Source: JALZVT01 sp039029135 (GTDB taxonomy: Bacteria; Pseudomonadota; Gammaproteobacteria; Pseudomonadales; Azotimanducaceae). From it: a stretch of 64,000 bases of DNA. The stretch spans positions 124,001-188,000 of the forward strand of contig JBCCGT010000005.1 of NCBI GenBank assembly GCA_039029135.1. Reading direction: 5' to 3'. Made by a program: the position numbers and the translations under genes. The first letter of the stretch is position 1. Each line of letters opens with the position of its first letter. Of the stretch, positions 1-8,842 are shown in pieces. The notes under the pieces were generated by a model that worked only from the letters and a program-made list of their open reading frames with translations, was not told the origin of the DNA and searched no databases.

Positions 1-392
1 AGGCCCAGGCGACTGGCCTCCAACGCCAGGCTCATCCAGGCCGCACCGGTATCGAAGTCCGCGCAGTCGTTGTCCCGATCGTGGCCCGTGAACTGCGTTC
101 GCGCGGCGAACGCCAGCAGTGCGCCCGCGTGCTGTGCCCAGCCCTGATTGCCAGGGACCAGGACCTCCAGAAACGTCTTGAACGCGTCCGTCTCGCGCAG
201 CGCACACGCGACCTCCCAGGGTTGCTCGTTGAAGCACGATGGTGCCCAGCGCGCGGCTTCCAGCAGCCGCCGCAGTTCCCCCTGCGACAGGCTCGTTGCG
301 GCCATCGCCCGCGGCGACCAGCGGCGCGGAAACTGCGCATCGACCTCGGTGTCCGGGGTACGCGCGGCGTGGATCGAAACGCTGGCGGTCAT
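1..392 (-). CDS. Nitroreductase family protein (N-terminal part, cut by window edge)
   Basis: Minus-strand frame open from an ATG at 392 to the window edge, giving the first 130 residues. It carries the N-terminal nitroreductase signature: a 'RWSPRAM' segment, then a helix with 'LLEAARWAPSCFNEQPW', which in this FMN-binding family forms part of the flavin pocket; 'AWMSLALEASRLGL' near the edge also fits the family. Members are cytoplasmic NAD(P)H-dependent FMN reductases acting on nitro compounds, quinones or enones; the substrate cannot be told here. The C-terminal half lies outside the window. The upstream neighbour on the same strand, a PQQ-type dehydrogenase, ends only 30 bases away, so cotranscription is possible. 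Confidence 0.85.
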   Translation of the reverse strand, partial: MTASVSIHAARTPDTEVDAQFPRRWSPRAMAATSLSQGELRRLLEAARWAPSCFNEQPWEVACALRETDAFKTFLEVLVPGNQGWAQHAGALLAFAARTQFTGHDRDNDCADFDTGAAWMSLALEASRLG

Positions 393-422
393 GCGCTAAC
401 TCCTGTCGGTGCGGCGGCGCTG

Positions 423-1613
423 CTAGCGGCCGGTGGTCTGATTCGCCGGCGCGGACACCGCGGCCGGTTCGATGCGCAGAATGCGGCCGCTCGATGTCTC
501 CGTCAGTTCTGTGTCCGTCAGCACGTAGAGGTAGCCGTCGGGGCCGGTGCGGACGTCGCGAATGCGCTCGCCGATCTCGGTGAACAGGATCTCTTCGCCC
601 ACCACCCGGCCCGCCGCGAGATCCACGCGCCGCACCGACTGCTCGATCAGCGCGCCGACGAACAGATCGCCGCGCCACTGGGGAAAGCGATCGCCGGCAT
701 AGAACGCCAGTCCCGACGCGGCGATAGAAGGCGTCCAGTGGACTTCTGGTTCGGCGTAGGCGGGCAGGCGCTCAAACGGCGAGATCAGCGCGCCCGAGTA
801 GTCCCGACCGTAGCCGACCAGGGGCCAGCCGTAGTTCTGGCCAGCGACCAGGCGATTCAGCTCGTCGCCGCCCTGCGGGCCGTGCTCGTGCTGGAATACC
901 TCGCCGTCTGGCGTCACGACGAGGCCCTGAGGGCTGCGATGTCCGGAGGTAAACACGTACGGATCGGTGCCGTCGGTCGCGCTCGCGAACGGGTTGTCAG
1001 CGGGCACGCTGCCGTCGACCGCGAAGCGCAGCGTCTTGCCGAGCTGGGAAGCGGGGTCCTGCGCCGCCTCCCGATAGTCGAAACCGTCGCCCGTCGTCAG
1101 CAGCAGGTGCTCGCCGTGCCAGGCGAGCCGGCCGCCGTAGTGCGCCGGCGTGTCCTTGGTCGGGCTCACCGCGAAGACCTGGGCCGCGTCGACCAGCCCC
1201 TCGTCGGTCAGCTGTGCGCGCACGACGCGCGTGTTGTTCGCCTCCGGCGTGCCGCCCGCATAGCTGAGATAGACGGTGCCAGTGGTTTGAAAGTCCTGGG
1301 CCGGCAGCACGTCGAACAGCCCACCCTGGCTGCGGACGTAGGGCTCGGGCACGCCCTCCAGCGGCGCGCCAAGGGTGCCGTCCGGCGCGACGAATCGCAG
1401 CCGGCCCGCGCGCTCGGTGACGAGCATGCGGCCGTCCGGCAGAAACGCCAGGCACCAGGGAATCGACAGGCCGTCGGTGAAAGTGACGATCCGGTAGTCG
1501 GTGGCGCCCTGCGCGCCCGCGGCCAAACACAGCAGGCAGGCGGCAAGCAGGCGACGCCCCGGTCGCCACGATGGCGTCGCGATCGGCGCTGATCGGTGAC
1601 GATTTACTGGCAT
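423..1613 (-). CDS. PQQ-dependent sugar (aldose) dehydrogenase, glucose/sorbosone dehydrogenase family
   Basis: 396 residues with a signal peptide (hydrophobic 'LLAACLLCLAAGAQG', about residues 21-36), so probably periplasmic. The six-bladed propeller family is recognised from 'GLSIPWCLAFLPDGRMLVTER' in blade 1, 'RSQGGLFDV', 'TGDGFDYR', 'GHRSPQGLVV', 'HEHGPQGGDELN' and 'GQNYGWPLVGYG'; the His/Gln/Arg positions around these bind PQQ and Ca2+ in soluble aldose dehydrogenases (YliI/Asd type). It would oxidise aldoses to lactones and pass electrons to a quinone or cytochrome. The length is normal for the family. The actual sugar and electron acceptor are unknown. Confidence 0.9.
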   Translation of the reverse strand: MPVNRHRSAPIATPSWRPGRRLLAACLLCLAAGAQGATDYRIVTFTDGLSIPWCLAFLPDGRMLVTERAGRLRFVAPDGTLGAPLEGVPEPYVRSQGGLFDVLPAQDFQTTGTVYLSYAGGTPEANNTRVVRAQLTDEGLVDAAQVFAVSPTKDTPAHYGGRLAWHGEHLLLTTGDGFDYREAAQDPASQLGKTLRFAVDGSVPADNPFASATDGTDPYVFTSGHRSPQGLVVTPDGEVFQHEHGPQGGDELNRLVAGQNYGWPLVGYGRDYSGALISPFERLPAYAEPEVHWTPSIAASGLAFYAGDRFPQWRGDLFVGALIEQSVRRVDLAAGRVVGEEILFTEIGERIRDVRTGPDGYLYVLTDTELTETSSGRILRIEPAAVSAPANQTTGR

Positions 1614-1668
1614 AACAATCCCTTACTAAGTCATTGCCCCATGCCGCGCTGGCTGCGAGGACACGTTG

Positions 1669-1674
1669 TACAAT
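1669..1674 (+). promoter_or_regulatory. Possible -10 element (TACAAT) ahead of the membrane-protein gene
   Basis: TACAAT matches the sigma70 -10 consensus at 5 of 6 positions and lies 77 bases before the chosen start at 1751. No convincing -35 hexamer was found at 16-18 bases, so support is weak. Confidence 0.25.
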
Positions 1675-1750
1675 CGCCACTGTACCGCAAAGAGCCGTCT
1701 CCATAGGCTCGGCGGGCAGAACGACGGGGACAACCACGGGGGACAGTCGG

Positions 1751-2218
1751 GTGTCGACGGGCTTCGGTAAGAAACTGATCGCATTTGCAGCAGCGCTGGT
1801 CGTCGCGCACGTGCTGGGCGCCACCGCCGCCGCGCAGCACGTCATTAACGCGTTCGGCGCCGTGGCGGAGCCGGTGGGAATCGCCGAGCGGATTGCCTGG
1901 ACGCTGCGCGACATCAAGGGCATGGCGTTGGACGGGGCGCTGCCGATCTACCCGGTCATGGTGTTTGCCGCGCTGCTGCTCGGTTTCGCAGTTGTCGGAA
2001 TGATCGTGCGCCGCCGCGATGATCTGCGGGTCATCGGTTTCTGCGCGGCCGGGTTTGTCGGTTTCGTGGTCGCCCATCTGTTTCTGAACTGGGCCGGCGA
2101 GCTGCACCTTGTTGCGGCGACCCGCACGACGCTGGGTCTGATCGCGCAGGGCCTGGCCGGCGCGGCCGGCGGCTATGTCTATGCCCGCCTGACCCGAACG
2201 GCTGCGTGGACCGGCTAG
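1751..2218 (+). CDS. Small four-helix inner-membrane protein of unknown function
   Basis: 155 residues from a GTG at 1751, chosen because a GGGGGA Shine-Dalgarno lies 7 bases upstream and the protein then begins just before the first hydrophobic helix; an upstream in-frame ATG at 1634 would add 39 low-complexity residues. Four membrane helices are visible (about residues 8-30, 62-82, 90-110 and 125-145). No known motif was recognised. It is followed on the same strand, 151 bases on, by a degenerate sensor-kinase-like gene. Confidence 0.6.
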   Translation: MSTGFGKKLIAFAAALVVAHVLGATAAAQHVINAFGAVAEPVGIAERIAWTLRDIKGMALDGALPIYPVMVFAALLLGFAVVGMIVRRRDDLRVIGFCAAGFVGFVVAHLFLNWAGELHLVAATRTTLGLIAQGLAGAAGGYVYARLTRTAAWTG

Positions 2219-2369
2219 TTCAGGCACAGGGACGCGCGCGCAACAGGGAGGTTACCGACGAGGTCGTCGTGCAGGGACGGGCGCTGGTGCGCCGTGTCCC
2301 CTGGCGCCGATTACTATCTCGATTCGGACCCCGATCCAGATCTGGCTCCCTCCTCGCGAGTGCTCGGCC

Positions 2370-3752
2370 GTGAATCGCAGCGATCCGAATCTCAGTCTCT
2401 ATAGCCTGCGCTTTCGCGACCCCGATCGCGAAGCGCGCTACGCCGGCGGCTATTTCCCCGCGCGGGTGCTGCGCGTTCGGATGCTGCTGCTGGGCGTGCT
2501 GGGTTTTGTGGTGGGCGTGATCGCGCTTAACGCTTATCTCCACGAATCCGCGGTGCTGACGCTGCTGCGGTGGTCGATCGTGCTGCCGCTGCTGCTACTG
2601 TCCATCGCCGCGACCTGGCTGGTTCCGGGGAACGCGTTCTACTACGTGCTGGGTGGCATGGTCGGCGCCAGCATGCTGCTGCAGCCCGTCATGCTGTTCA
2701 TCGATCCGGATCTTGCAGTCCACCTGGTGTTTACCCACTTCGGCATCCTGATGGCCTACACGGTGCTGCTATCTCCGCCGTTCCTGCACGTGCTGTGCAT
2801 CGGCGGCTCGGTGGGTGGCCTCTTTGCGATAGCGCTGACGTCGGTGCCGTTTGCCGATGAGATGCTGCGCGCGAATCTGCTGCTCGGCGTCGCGAACTGC
2901 GCCTTCATCAGCACGGCCTTCGCCTACGATCGGGAGCGCGCCGATCGGCAACTGTTCGTGCAGTTCAACGAGGTGGGGCGGCTGCGGCATCAGGTCGACC
3001 TGGCGCGTGCGAATCAGGTGAGCTGGCTGCGGGGACTCGCGCGCTATCTGGGTAACGATCTGCGCAACGCGCTGTTTATCATTCGCTCGAATCTCGAGTT
3101 TCTGCAGCTGCGGGCGGGTAAGGCCGCGCAGCGCAACGTCGCCCTCGCGCTGGCAGCGACAACGGATCTGGAGGTGCTCGGCGGCCGCGCCGCCGACGCG
3201 AGCCAGCTCGAACTGGAGCTGCCGAACGAGCGCGCCGCGCCCATCAATCTGTCGCAGATCCTCGAAGACTATCTTCTGACTCGCGTCGCCGCCTTCACCG
3301 AGGACAATCCGCTCGAGCTGGATCTGCGGGACGACATATGGGTCGAAGCCCGACGCGAACGGCTCGTGCAGGTGTTCGACCTGTTGATCGGCGACGTCCT
3401 CAACCGCGTCGACTCGGAGACCCACCTGCGAGTATCCCTGCACGGCATCGCTGGCGAAGCGTATCTGGGCATCGACAACGTGGAGCCGCTGGGTGAACTC
3501 GCCGCCGAGGTGCTGCAGGGCTATAACCCGGCCAAGGCCATGCCGGAAAACGACCGCGGCGATGTCTTCGTTGGGATGGGTCTGTTCGTCTCGCGTCACA
3601 TCATCGAGCACTACGGTGGGACGATCGATGTGCGCAGCCAGTTCGGCAAGGTGGTGTTTTTAGTACGTTTGCCGCTGGTGGATTCACCCACCGACGCGAA
3701 GCCGCGAGTGCCGGCAGCCAAGGTGCCGGCGCGGGAGAAGCGCAAGATCTGA
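2370..3752 (+). CDS. Membrane-anchored histidine-kinase-like protein with degenerate H-box and ATPase motifs
   Basis: 460 residues from GTG. The N-terminal half (residues 35-190) has about six membrane helices, followed by a helical linker and a dimerisation-like helix 'YLGNDLRNALF'. In true kinases this reads HDLRNPL; here the phosphoacceptor position is Asn229. The HATPase region is also eroded: the N-box reads 'LLIGDVLN' instead of LL.NA..., the G1 box 'DNVEPLG' lacks DxGxG, and only 'GMGLFVSRHIIEHYGG' resembles G2. It is therefore probably a signalling scaffold or ligand sensor rather than an active kinase (inference). No response regulator gene is adjacent. Confidence 0.75.
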   Translation: MNRSDPNLSLYSLRFRDPDREARYAGGYFPARVLRVRMLLLGVLGFVVGVIALNAYLHESAVLTLLRWSIVLPLLLLSIAATWLVPGNAFYYVLGGMVGASMLLQPVMLFIDPDLAVHLVFTHFGILMAYTVLLSPPFLHVLCIGGSVGGLFAIALTSVPFADEMLRANLLLGVANCAFISTAFAYDRERADRQLFVQFNEVGRLRHQVDLARANQVSWLRGLARYLGNDLRNALFIIRSNLEFLQLRAGKAAQRNVALALAATTDLEVLGGRAADASQLELELPNERAAPINLSQILEDYLLTRVAAFTEDNPLELDLRDDIWVEARRERLVQVFDLLIGDVLNRVDSETHLRVSLHGIAGEAYLGIDNVEPLGELAAEVLQGYNPAKAMPENDRGDVFVGMGLFVSRHIIEHYGGTIDVRSQFGKVVFLVRLPLVDSPTDAKPRVPAAKVPAREKRKI

Positions 3753-3770
3753 GTTCTCGCGCCCCCGGCT

Positions 3771-4994
3771 TCAGGGCAGTTCGATGGCGACTGCCGTGCC
3801 CTCGCCGCCGCCGATACACAGGGCGGCGACGCCGCGCTTCTTGCCGTGCTGCTCCAGCGCGTTGATCAGCGTCACGATGATGCGCGCCCCCGAGGCTCCG
3901 ATCGGGTGGCCGAGCGCGCACGCGCCGCCAAACACGTTGACACGCTCGGCGTCGAGCTGCAGCTCCGTCATGGCCGCCATGGGGACGACGGCGAACGCCT
4001 CGTTGATCTCCCACAGGTCGACGTCGGCGACGGACCAGCCAGTCTTGCCGAGCACCTTCTGAATCGCGCCGACCGGGGCGGTGGTGAACCAGCCAGGTGC
4101 CTGGGCGTGGCTCGCCTGCGCCAGCAGCCGCGCGCGCACGGGCCGGTCGCCTGCCTCGGATTCACGCACCATCACGAGAGCCGCCGCGCCGTCGGAAATG
4201 CTCGACGCGTTGGCCGCGGTGACGGTGCCGCCGCTGCGGAACGCGGGCTTTAGGTTGGGAATTTTGTCCGGCCGCGCGTTGCGCGGGTTTTCATCGCGCG
4301 CGATGGTGATGTCACCGCCGCGTCCGCTGACCGTGACCGGCGCGATCTCGCCTGCGAAGCGCTCGTCGTCGGCGGCGTCGATGGCGCGCGAGAGTGAGCG
4401 CAGGGCGTATTCGTCCTGCGCCTCGCGTGTGAACTGGTATTTCTCTGCGCAATCCTCGGCGAAGGCGCCCATGAGTTTGCCCTCGTCGTAGGCGTCCTCG
4501 AGACCGTCGAGAAACAGATGGTCCTTAACCTCGGCGTGGCCCATGCGCGCGCCGCCGCGCATCTTGGGCAGCACGTAGGGGGCGTTGGTCATGCTTTCCA
4601 TGCCGCCTGCCACCACGGTGGCGGCGTTGCCCGCTCGTAGCTGATCGGCCGCGAACATGACGGCGCGCATTCCGGAGCCGCACATCTTGTTGAGCGTGGT
4701 GGCGGGCGTCGACTCCGGCAGCCCTGCCTTGAACGCCGCCTGCCGTGCCGGCGCCTGGCCCTGTCCGGCTGTCAGTACGCAGCCCATGACGACATCGTCG
4801 ATCGCGTCGGCGGCGACGCCAGCGTCATCCAGGCTCGCGGCGATGGCGCTGCCGCCGAGGTCCGCTGCCGTCAGATTGGCGAGTTCGCCTTGGAAAGATC
4901 CCATCGGCGTCCGGCGCGCGCCGATGATGGCGATTACCTCAGACGCCCCCTTAGGGTTTGCGTTATTGGTAGCGTTGCTAGCGGCTGCGGACAT
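3771..4994 (-). CDS. Acetyl-CoA C-acyltransferase (thiolase)
   Basis: 407 residues starting at ATG 4994, preceded by AGGAAG 5 bases upstream. Thiolase hallmarks are complete: nucleophilic Cys105 in 'LNKMCGSGM', 'NEAFAVVPM', the catalytic His in 'GHPIGASGARI' and the C-terminal Cys in 'CIGGGEGTA'. Family members condense two acetyl-CoA to acetoacetyl-CoA (for polyhydroxyalkanoate or ketone-body metabolism) or run the reverse in beta-oxidation; sequence alone does not choose between PhaA/AtoB and FadA roles. No other fatty-acid degradation gene is adjacent. It is convergent with the sensor-like gene, 18 bases apart. Confidence 0.93.
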   Translation of the reverse strand: MSAAASNATNNANPKGASEVIAIIGARRTPMGSFQGELANLTAADLGGSAIAASLDDAGVAADAIDDVVMGCVLTAGQGQAPARQAAFKAGLPESTPATTLNKMCGSGMRAVMFAADQLRAGNAATVVAGGMESMTNAPYVLPKMRGGARMGHAEVKDHLFLDGLEDAYDEGKLMGAFAEDCAEKYQFTREAQDEYALRSLSRAIDAADDERFAGEIAPVTVSGRGGDITIARDENPRNARPDKIPNLKPAFRSGGTVTAANASSISDGAAALVMVRESEAGDRPVRARLLAQASHAQAPGWFTTAPVGAIQKVLGKTGWSVADVDLWEINEAFAVVPMAAMTELQLDAERVNVFGGACALGHPIGASGARIIVTLINALEQHGKKRGVAALCIGGGEGTAVAIELP

Positions 4995-5103
4995 GGCGGC
5001 TTCCTGATTCGGCGGCAAGGACGCGCGCGGGCGCGCGAATGTGGCCTGCGATGTTACCGCACAACGCCAGCCGACAAGCGGTCGCTCGGAATTGCCTTTG
5101 ACG

Positions 5104-5352
5104 TCAGCCCGCGTGCGCGCGCGGGGCATCGCTCGGGTGCAGCGCTCGTCCGATGCCGCTCAGGCAGGTCGGCCGCGGCGCGCGGGCAGGCAGCCCGTCG
5201 AGGTGGCGCGCCAGCCCGGCCTCGGCGGCTTCGCGGCGCGTGAACGGCCCGTAGCTGCCTTCGCGGGTCGCGAAGTACCATTCGCCGTCCAGGCAATAGA
5301 TGCGTTTCGATACCCGGCGGTAGAACACCGCTTTTGTGTCGTCGTGTCTCAT
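5104..5352 (-). CDS. Small conserved protein, DUF6316-like
   Basis: 82 residues from ATG 5352 ('MRHDDTKAVFYRRVSKR'); a more upstream start would add 17 residues of no clear character. The core 'RIYCLDGEWYFATREGSYGPF' followed by 'TRREAAEAGL' is typical of a small gammaproteobacterial family in which an aromatic beta-hairpin reads out a 'GPF' turn before a helix. Function is unknown in the family. It stands alone between the thiolase and the envelope operon, on the same strand as both. Confidence 0.7.
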   Translation of the reverse strand: MRHDDTKAVFYRRVSKRIYCLDGEWYFATREGSYGPFTRREAAEAGLARHLDGLPARAPRPTCLSGIGRALHPSDAPRAHAG

Positions 5353-5461
5353 GGACCTGAGTATGGAACGCAACGCCAAGGGCGCGTGTGACGCAGCTCT
5401 CAAACTGTCGCCGGTTTTTCGGCGCGCATGGTTGCAGAGACGAGTGCGTATTCGCGAGGCT

Positions 5462-6667
5462 TCAGCGGTTCCAAGGCAGCGGATAGAGCACGTCCCAGCG
5501 CGCGAGATAGCTTGGAAAAATCAGCGATATGTGCTGATCCTGCCACTGCACCAGGTAGGTACGCTTCGCGATCTGGCGACCGGCGGCGTCCACGCGATAG
5601 TGGCCGAGCAGCGAGCGAAACTTGAGGCTGCCGAGCTGTTCGCGCACCGCCCGGACGCCGTCGCTGCCGGCGAGCCGGATCGCGGCTTCGAATACCTGCC
5701 CCGCCGCGTAGCCGCCGGCCGCGTCATAGCTCGGATACACCTCGAAGCGCTCGCGGTAGCGAAAGCCGAAGTCGAACGACCCGGGCAGCCGCGCGCTGCG
5801 CATCCACTGGACGCTGGAGATCACCCCGTTAACCGCCGCCGCGTCGAGACCGCTGGCAAACTCGCGCAGCGCCGGGCCGCCGCTGAATGCGATCAGTTCG
5901 GCGCGCACCCCGGCCGCGTGGGCCGCGCGTGCGAGTGCGCGGCCGTCGTCCAAATAGGAACCGACGACGATCGCCTGCGCGTTGGTCCGCCGTAGGCGCC
6001 GGGCCAGCGCGTCGAAGTCGGGGGCGGCCTGCGGGTAGCTCGCGTCGAGTACCAGCGTCAACCCGTGTTGGCCAGCGCGTTCGCGCACGCCCGCCGCAAC
6101 CGCGTTGGGAAAGGCGCTGTCCTGGTGGACGAGCGCGAGGCTCGTCAGCCCGCGCTCGGCGGCGAGCTGCAGGAACGGCAGCATGTTCTGCTGCGCCGGT
6201 GTGTATAGGCCGAAGATCCTCGTCGTCTGGACCTCGCCGTCGCTCTGGGCGTCGGTCCAGATCGTGGGTGCGGTCGCAATGCTGAGCATCGCGTAATCCG
6301 CGTCGCCCAGCGCATCGCGCACCGCCAGCGTCAGCGGCGAAGAGTAAGGGCTGACGAACAGGTCGATGCCGGCGGCCCGCATCTCGAGATACTGCTCGAT
6401 CGCGCGCGTGGGATCAGAACCGTCGTCGTAGAGCTCGAGATTCACAGGTCGTCCCAAGAGCGAGCCGCGATCGCTGAGGTCGCGCTGCCACATGCGCAGG
6501 CCGCGCTCGACCTGAACACCAAACTGTGCGAGCTCGCCCGTGCGTGACACGCTAGCGCCGATGCGTATCGGCTGTGCCTGCGTGGTGGCCTCCGCCAGGG
6601 CAAGCGGTGTCGTACTCGCGAGCAGCACAGCGAACGCCGCCCGCAGCAGCGCGCGAAGCTTGGCCAT
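5462..6667 (-). CDS. Periplasmic ABC-type substrate-binding protein (branched-chain amino acid type)
   Basis: 401 residues from ATG 6667, with AGGAA 7 bases upstream; a start at 6688 is possible. A signal peptide ends near 'TPLALA' (about residue 25). The Peripla_BP_6 fold is supported by 'IRIGASVSRTGELAQFGVQVERGLRMW' spread over residues 34-60, 'LGRPVNLELYDDGSDPTRAIE', 'LALVHQDSAFPNAVAAGVRE' and 'YDAAGGYAAGQVFEAAI'. No permease or ATPase gene is nearby. It is the last gene of an operon with mlaA (7-base gap) and an alpha/beta hydrolase, so a sensing or lipid-linked role is as likely as amino-acid uptake. Confidence 0.85.
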   Translation of the reverse strand: MAKLRALLRAAFAVLLASTTPLALAEATTQAQPIRIGASVSRTGELAQFGVQVERGLRMWQRDLSDRGSLLGRPVNLELYDDGSDPTRAIEQYLEMRAAGIDLFVSPYSSPLTLAVRDALGDADYAMLSIATAPTIWTDAQSDGEVQTTRIFGLYTPAQQNMLPFLQLAAERGLTSLALVHQDSAFPNAVAAGVRERAGQHGLTLVLDASYPQAAPDFDALARRLRRTNAQAIVVGSYLDDGRALARAAHAAGVRAELIAFSGGPALREFASGLDAAAVNGVISSVQWMRSARLPGSFDFGFRYRERFEVYPSYDAAGGYAAGQVFEAAIRLAGSDGVRAVREQLGSLKFRSLLGHYRVDAAGRQIAKRTYLVQWQDQHISLIFPSYLARWDVLYPLPWNR

Positions 6668-6674
6668 AGGGTTC

Positions 6675-7463
6675 CTAGCGAACAACATCGAGATCGCGCT
6701 TCTCGAGATACAGCAAGCGCAGCAGCTCGTATTCAAACGGCGAACCGGTCTGGTAGTACTGGAATGCGGTCTCGCTGCGGGTGTCGATGACCAGCAGCGG
6801 GTAGTACAGGTACCGCCGGTTGGCACGGTCCTGTAGTCGCAGCGGGTCGATCTGCGTCAGCGCCAGCGAATCCACCGCGCTGCCTAGGCCGTCGCGGACG
6901 CTCGACGGCCCGAACAGGGGCAGCACCAGATAGGGTCCTGCGGGCACCCCCCACGCGCCGAGCGTTTGTCCGAAGTCCTCCTCGTAGTCGGGCAGGCCGG
7001 CATGGTCCGCGACGTCGAGCACGCCGCCAAAGCCCAGCGTCGTGTTGACCAGCAGGCGGCCGGCGCTTTCCAGCGCGCGCTTTGGCCGCGCCTGCAGGAT
7101 CTGGTTCCCGGTAATCGTCAGGTTGTCGAGGTTATCGAAGAAGTTGCTGACGCCGCTGCGTAGAAAGCGGGGCACGAAACGCCGGTAGGCGCGCACGGTC
7201 GGCATCAGCACGGTGCGATCGAGCAGGGCATTGAAGCGGTAGATCGTGCGGTTGAACGGCTCCAGCGGATCGTCTACCGCCAGCGGGTCCGTTACGTCAT
7301 CGAGCACGACGCGACGCATGTTGTACAGCGGATCGTCGCTGCGGGCGGTCGCCTCTGGGCTGAAGTCCACCGCCATGCTGGAATCGTCGCGCGGCGCGCT
7401 CGCGCAGCCCGCAGCGAGCGCAGCGAGCAGCATCAGCACATAGGTGTAGCGCGCAGCGCTCAA
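6675..7463 (-). CDS. mlaA: MlaA (VacJ) family outer-membrane lipoprotein
   Basis: 262 residues. A lipobox 'LAAGC' places the lipidated Cys at residue 20. MlaA features follow: 'DPLEPFNRTIYRFN', 'RFLRSGVSNFFDNLDN', 'LLVNTTLGFGGVLDVA', 'DFGQTLGAWGVPAGPYLVLPLFGPSSVRD' in pieces, and 'DPLRLQDRAN'. MlaA forms a ring in the inner leaflet of the outer membrane and passes mislocalised phospholipid to periplasmic MlaC. Its ATG overlaps the TGA of the upstream hydrolase by four bases, showing translational coupling. The rest of the Mla pathway (mlaFEDCB) is not in this window. The N-terminus carries a longer spacer (residues 21-60) than E. coli MlaA. Confidence 0.93.
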   Translation of the reverse strand: MSAARYTYVLMLLAALAAGCASAPRDDSSMAVDFSPEATARSDDPLYNMRRVVLDDVTDPLAVDDPLEPFNRTIYRFNALLDRTVLMPTVRAYRRFVPRFLRSGVSNFFDNLDNLTITGNQILQARPKRALESAGRLLVNTTLGFGGVLDVADHAGLPDYEEDFGQTLGAWGVPAGPYLVLPLFGPSSVRDGLGSAVDSLALTQIDPLRLQDRANRRYLYYPLLVIDTRSETAFQYYQTGSPFEYELLRLLYLEKRDLDVVR

Positions 7464-8794
7464 CGGCCCACGAACCGCAGCATGTCATCGCGCACCGCGC
7501 CGACGCCAAGATTGCCGAGATGCCCGCCCAGCGGATAGATAAAGGCGCGCTCGCCGAAGGTCTCGCGGAGAAATTCGATCTCGCCGTCGGCGAGGATGAT
7601 GTCATCGAGCGCGTGGAACACGGCGACGTGGTCCGCGGCGCGCAGATAGTCTGCGATATGGGCGAGGCTTTGCGCGCGCGCGAAGTCGCTGCGATCGCCC
7701 TCGAACGAATCCGCGTGCAGCGGCCAGAAGAATTCGTGGAAGTAGTCGGTGAAACCGAGGCGCAGCGCGACGGGCAAGTAGTTGCGCAGCGAATCGCGTC
7801 GCGTCACGCGCTGCTGCGAAGGCTTGATGAACCCGAAGTTGGTCATCGAGTCCGCGGTAAAGATCATGTTCGCGGCCGCGATACGAAACGCGACGCCGAT
7901 GACTGCGGCCAGCTCCTCGTCGCGCGGCTGCTCGGCCGCGAACGCGGAAAACACGAGCTCGGGCGTGAACTCGACGCTGGTCGAGCGCGTGTAGATGCCG
8001 CCGATCTGACTCACGACGCGACGAAAGAAGCGATCGAAGTTATCGATGCCGCCGGGAATATTCCACAGCATACGATCGAGTCTGGAAATCGAGTTGTACA
8101 GCGACACCGATGGGTTCGCGAGCAGCACGTGGTCGAACCCGAGCCGGTTTTCGCTGGCGTCCAGTCGAGCGATGAACGCCGCGTTCGTCGCGCCCAGGCT
8201 CGAGCCGGCCAGTGCATGGCCGGTGATCTGCGCGCGGCGAGGCAGCCGCTGGCGGATGCGCTGCATTGCGCTTAGCAGGTCCCGCGCGTCGTTTTCTAGA
8301 TGGCCGGGCGCGCCGGTGGTCGACGTCGACACGATGAACTCGGGGTGTGTCGGCGAACTCATGCCGACGACGTGATAGCCCGCGGCGTGAAACACCTGCA
8401 TCAGCAGCCTGTTCGTGCCGCCGTCGTGATAGCCGCCGGTGCCCGCGATGACGAACATCAGCGGCGCCGGCATCGGCTGCAGCGCGTAGGAGTAGGCGAG
8501 CCGGTCGGCGTACCAGAACGCCGGCGGAATCGCGCGGTCCGGCAGCCTTGGCAGGCGGCGGGTACGAAATCGCGGCGCGGGTGGCAGCGGCGCCTTGGCG
8601 GCTGGCGGCGTGCCGACGATCGTCGCGAGGAAGGGGTTGTCGATGGGATATGCAAAGGCGGTGGGCTGCGTGTCGGCCAAAGCGCCGTACACGGGCAGCG
8701 CCGCCAGCACACACGCGATGCCGATGCGGGCCAGCCAGGGCATGCGCGGCAGCGCGTGACACGGGTGAGAACTCGGGTTTTGAATCGACGACAT
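7460..8794 (-). CDS. Secreted alpha/beta-fold serine hydrolase (lipase/esterase-like)
   Basis: 444 residues with a signal peptide around residues 20-41 ('IGIACVLAALPVYGALA'). The hydrolase fold is seen from the strand 'PLMFVIAGTGGYHDGG', a nucleophile elbow 'GSSLGA', the acid in 'HALDDIIL' and the catalytic-His region 'PLGGHLGN' near the C-terminus, which together make a full Ser-Asp-His triad. It is the first gene of an operon with mlaA and a substrate-binding protein, so a periplasmic or outer-membrane lipid substrate is a reasonable inference. Exact family not identified. Confidence 0.75.
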   Translation of the reverse strand: MSSIQNPSSHPCHALPRMPWLARIGIACVLAALPVYGALADTQPTAFAYPIDNPFLATIVGTPPAAKAPLPPAPRFRTRRLPRLPDRAIPPAFWYADRLAYSYALQPMPAPLMFVIAGTGGYHDGGTNRLLMQVFHAAGYHVVGMSSPTHPEFIVSTSTTGAPGHLENDARDLLSAMQRIRQRLPRRAQITGHALAGSSLGATNAAFIARLDASENRLGFDHVLLANPSVSLYNSISRLDRMLWNIPGGIDNFDRFFRRVVSQIGGIYTRSTSVEFTPELVFSAFAAEQPRDEELAAVIGVAFRIAAANMIFTADSMTNFGFIKPSQQRVTRRDSLRNYLPVALRLGFTDYFHEFFWPLHADSFEGDRSDFARAQSLAHIADYLRAADHVAVFHALDDIILADGEIEFLRETFGERAFIYPLGGHLGNLGVGAVRDDMLRFVGR

Positions 8795-8842
8795 AGGTGC
8801 TGCGCTGGCGGAGCGGCGCTACTTTAGCATCGTCCGCCGCGC

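Noticed and set aside
81..1592. Long + strand open frame (503 codons) opposite the sugar dehydrogenase
   Set aside because: Antisense shadow of a clearly conserved gene in GC-rich DNA; Arg/Ala-rich composition and no motif.
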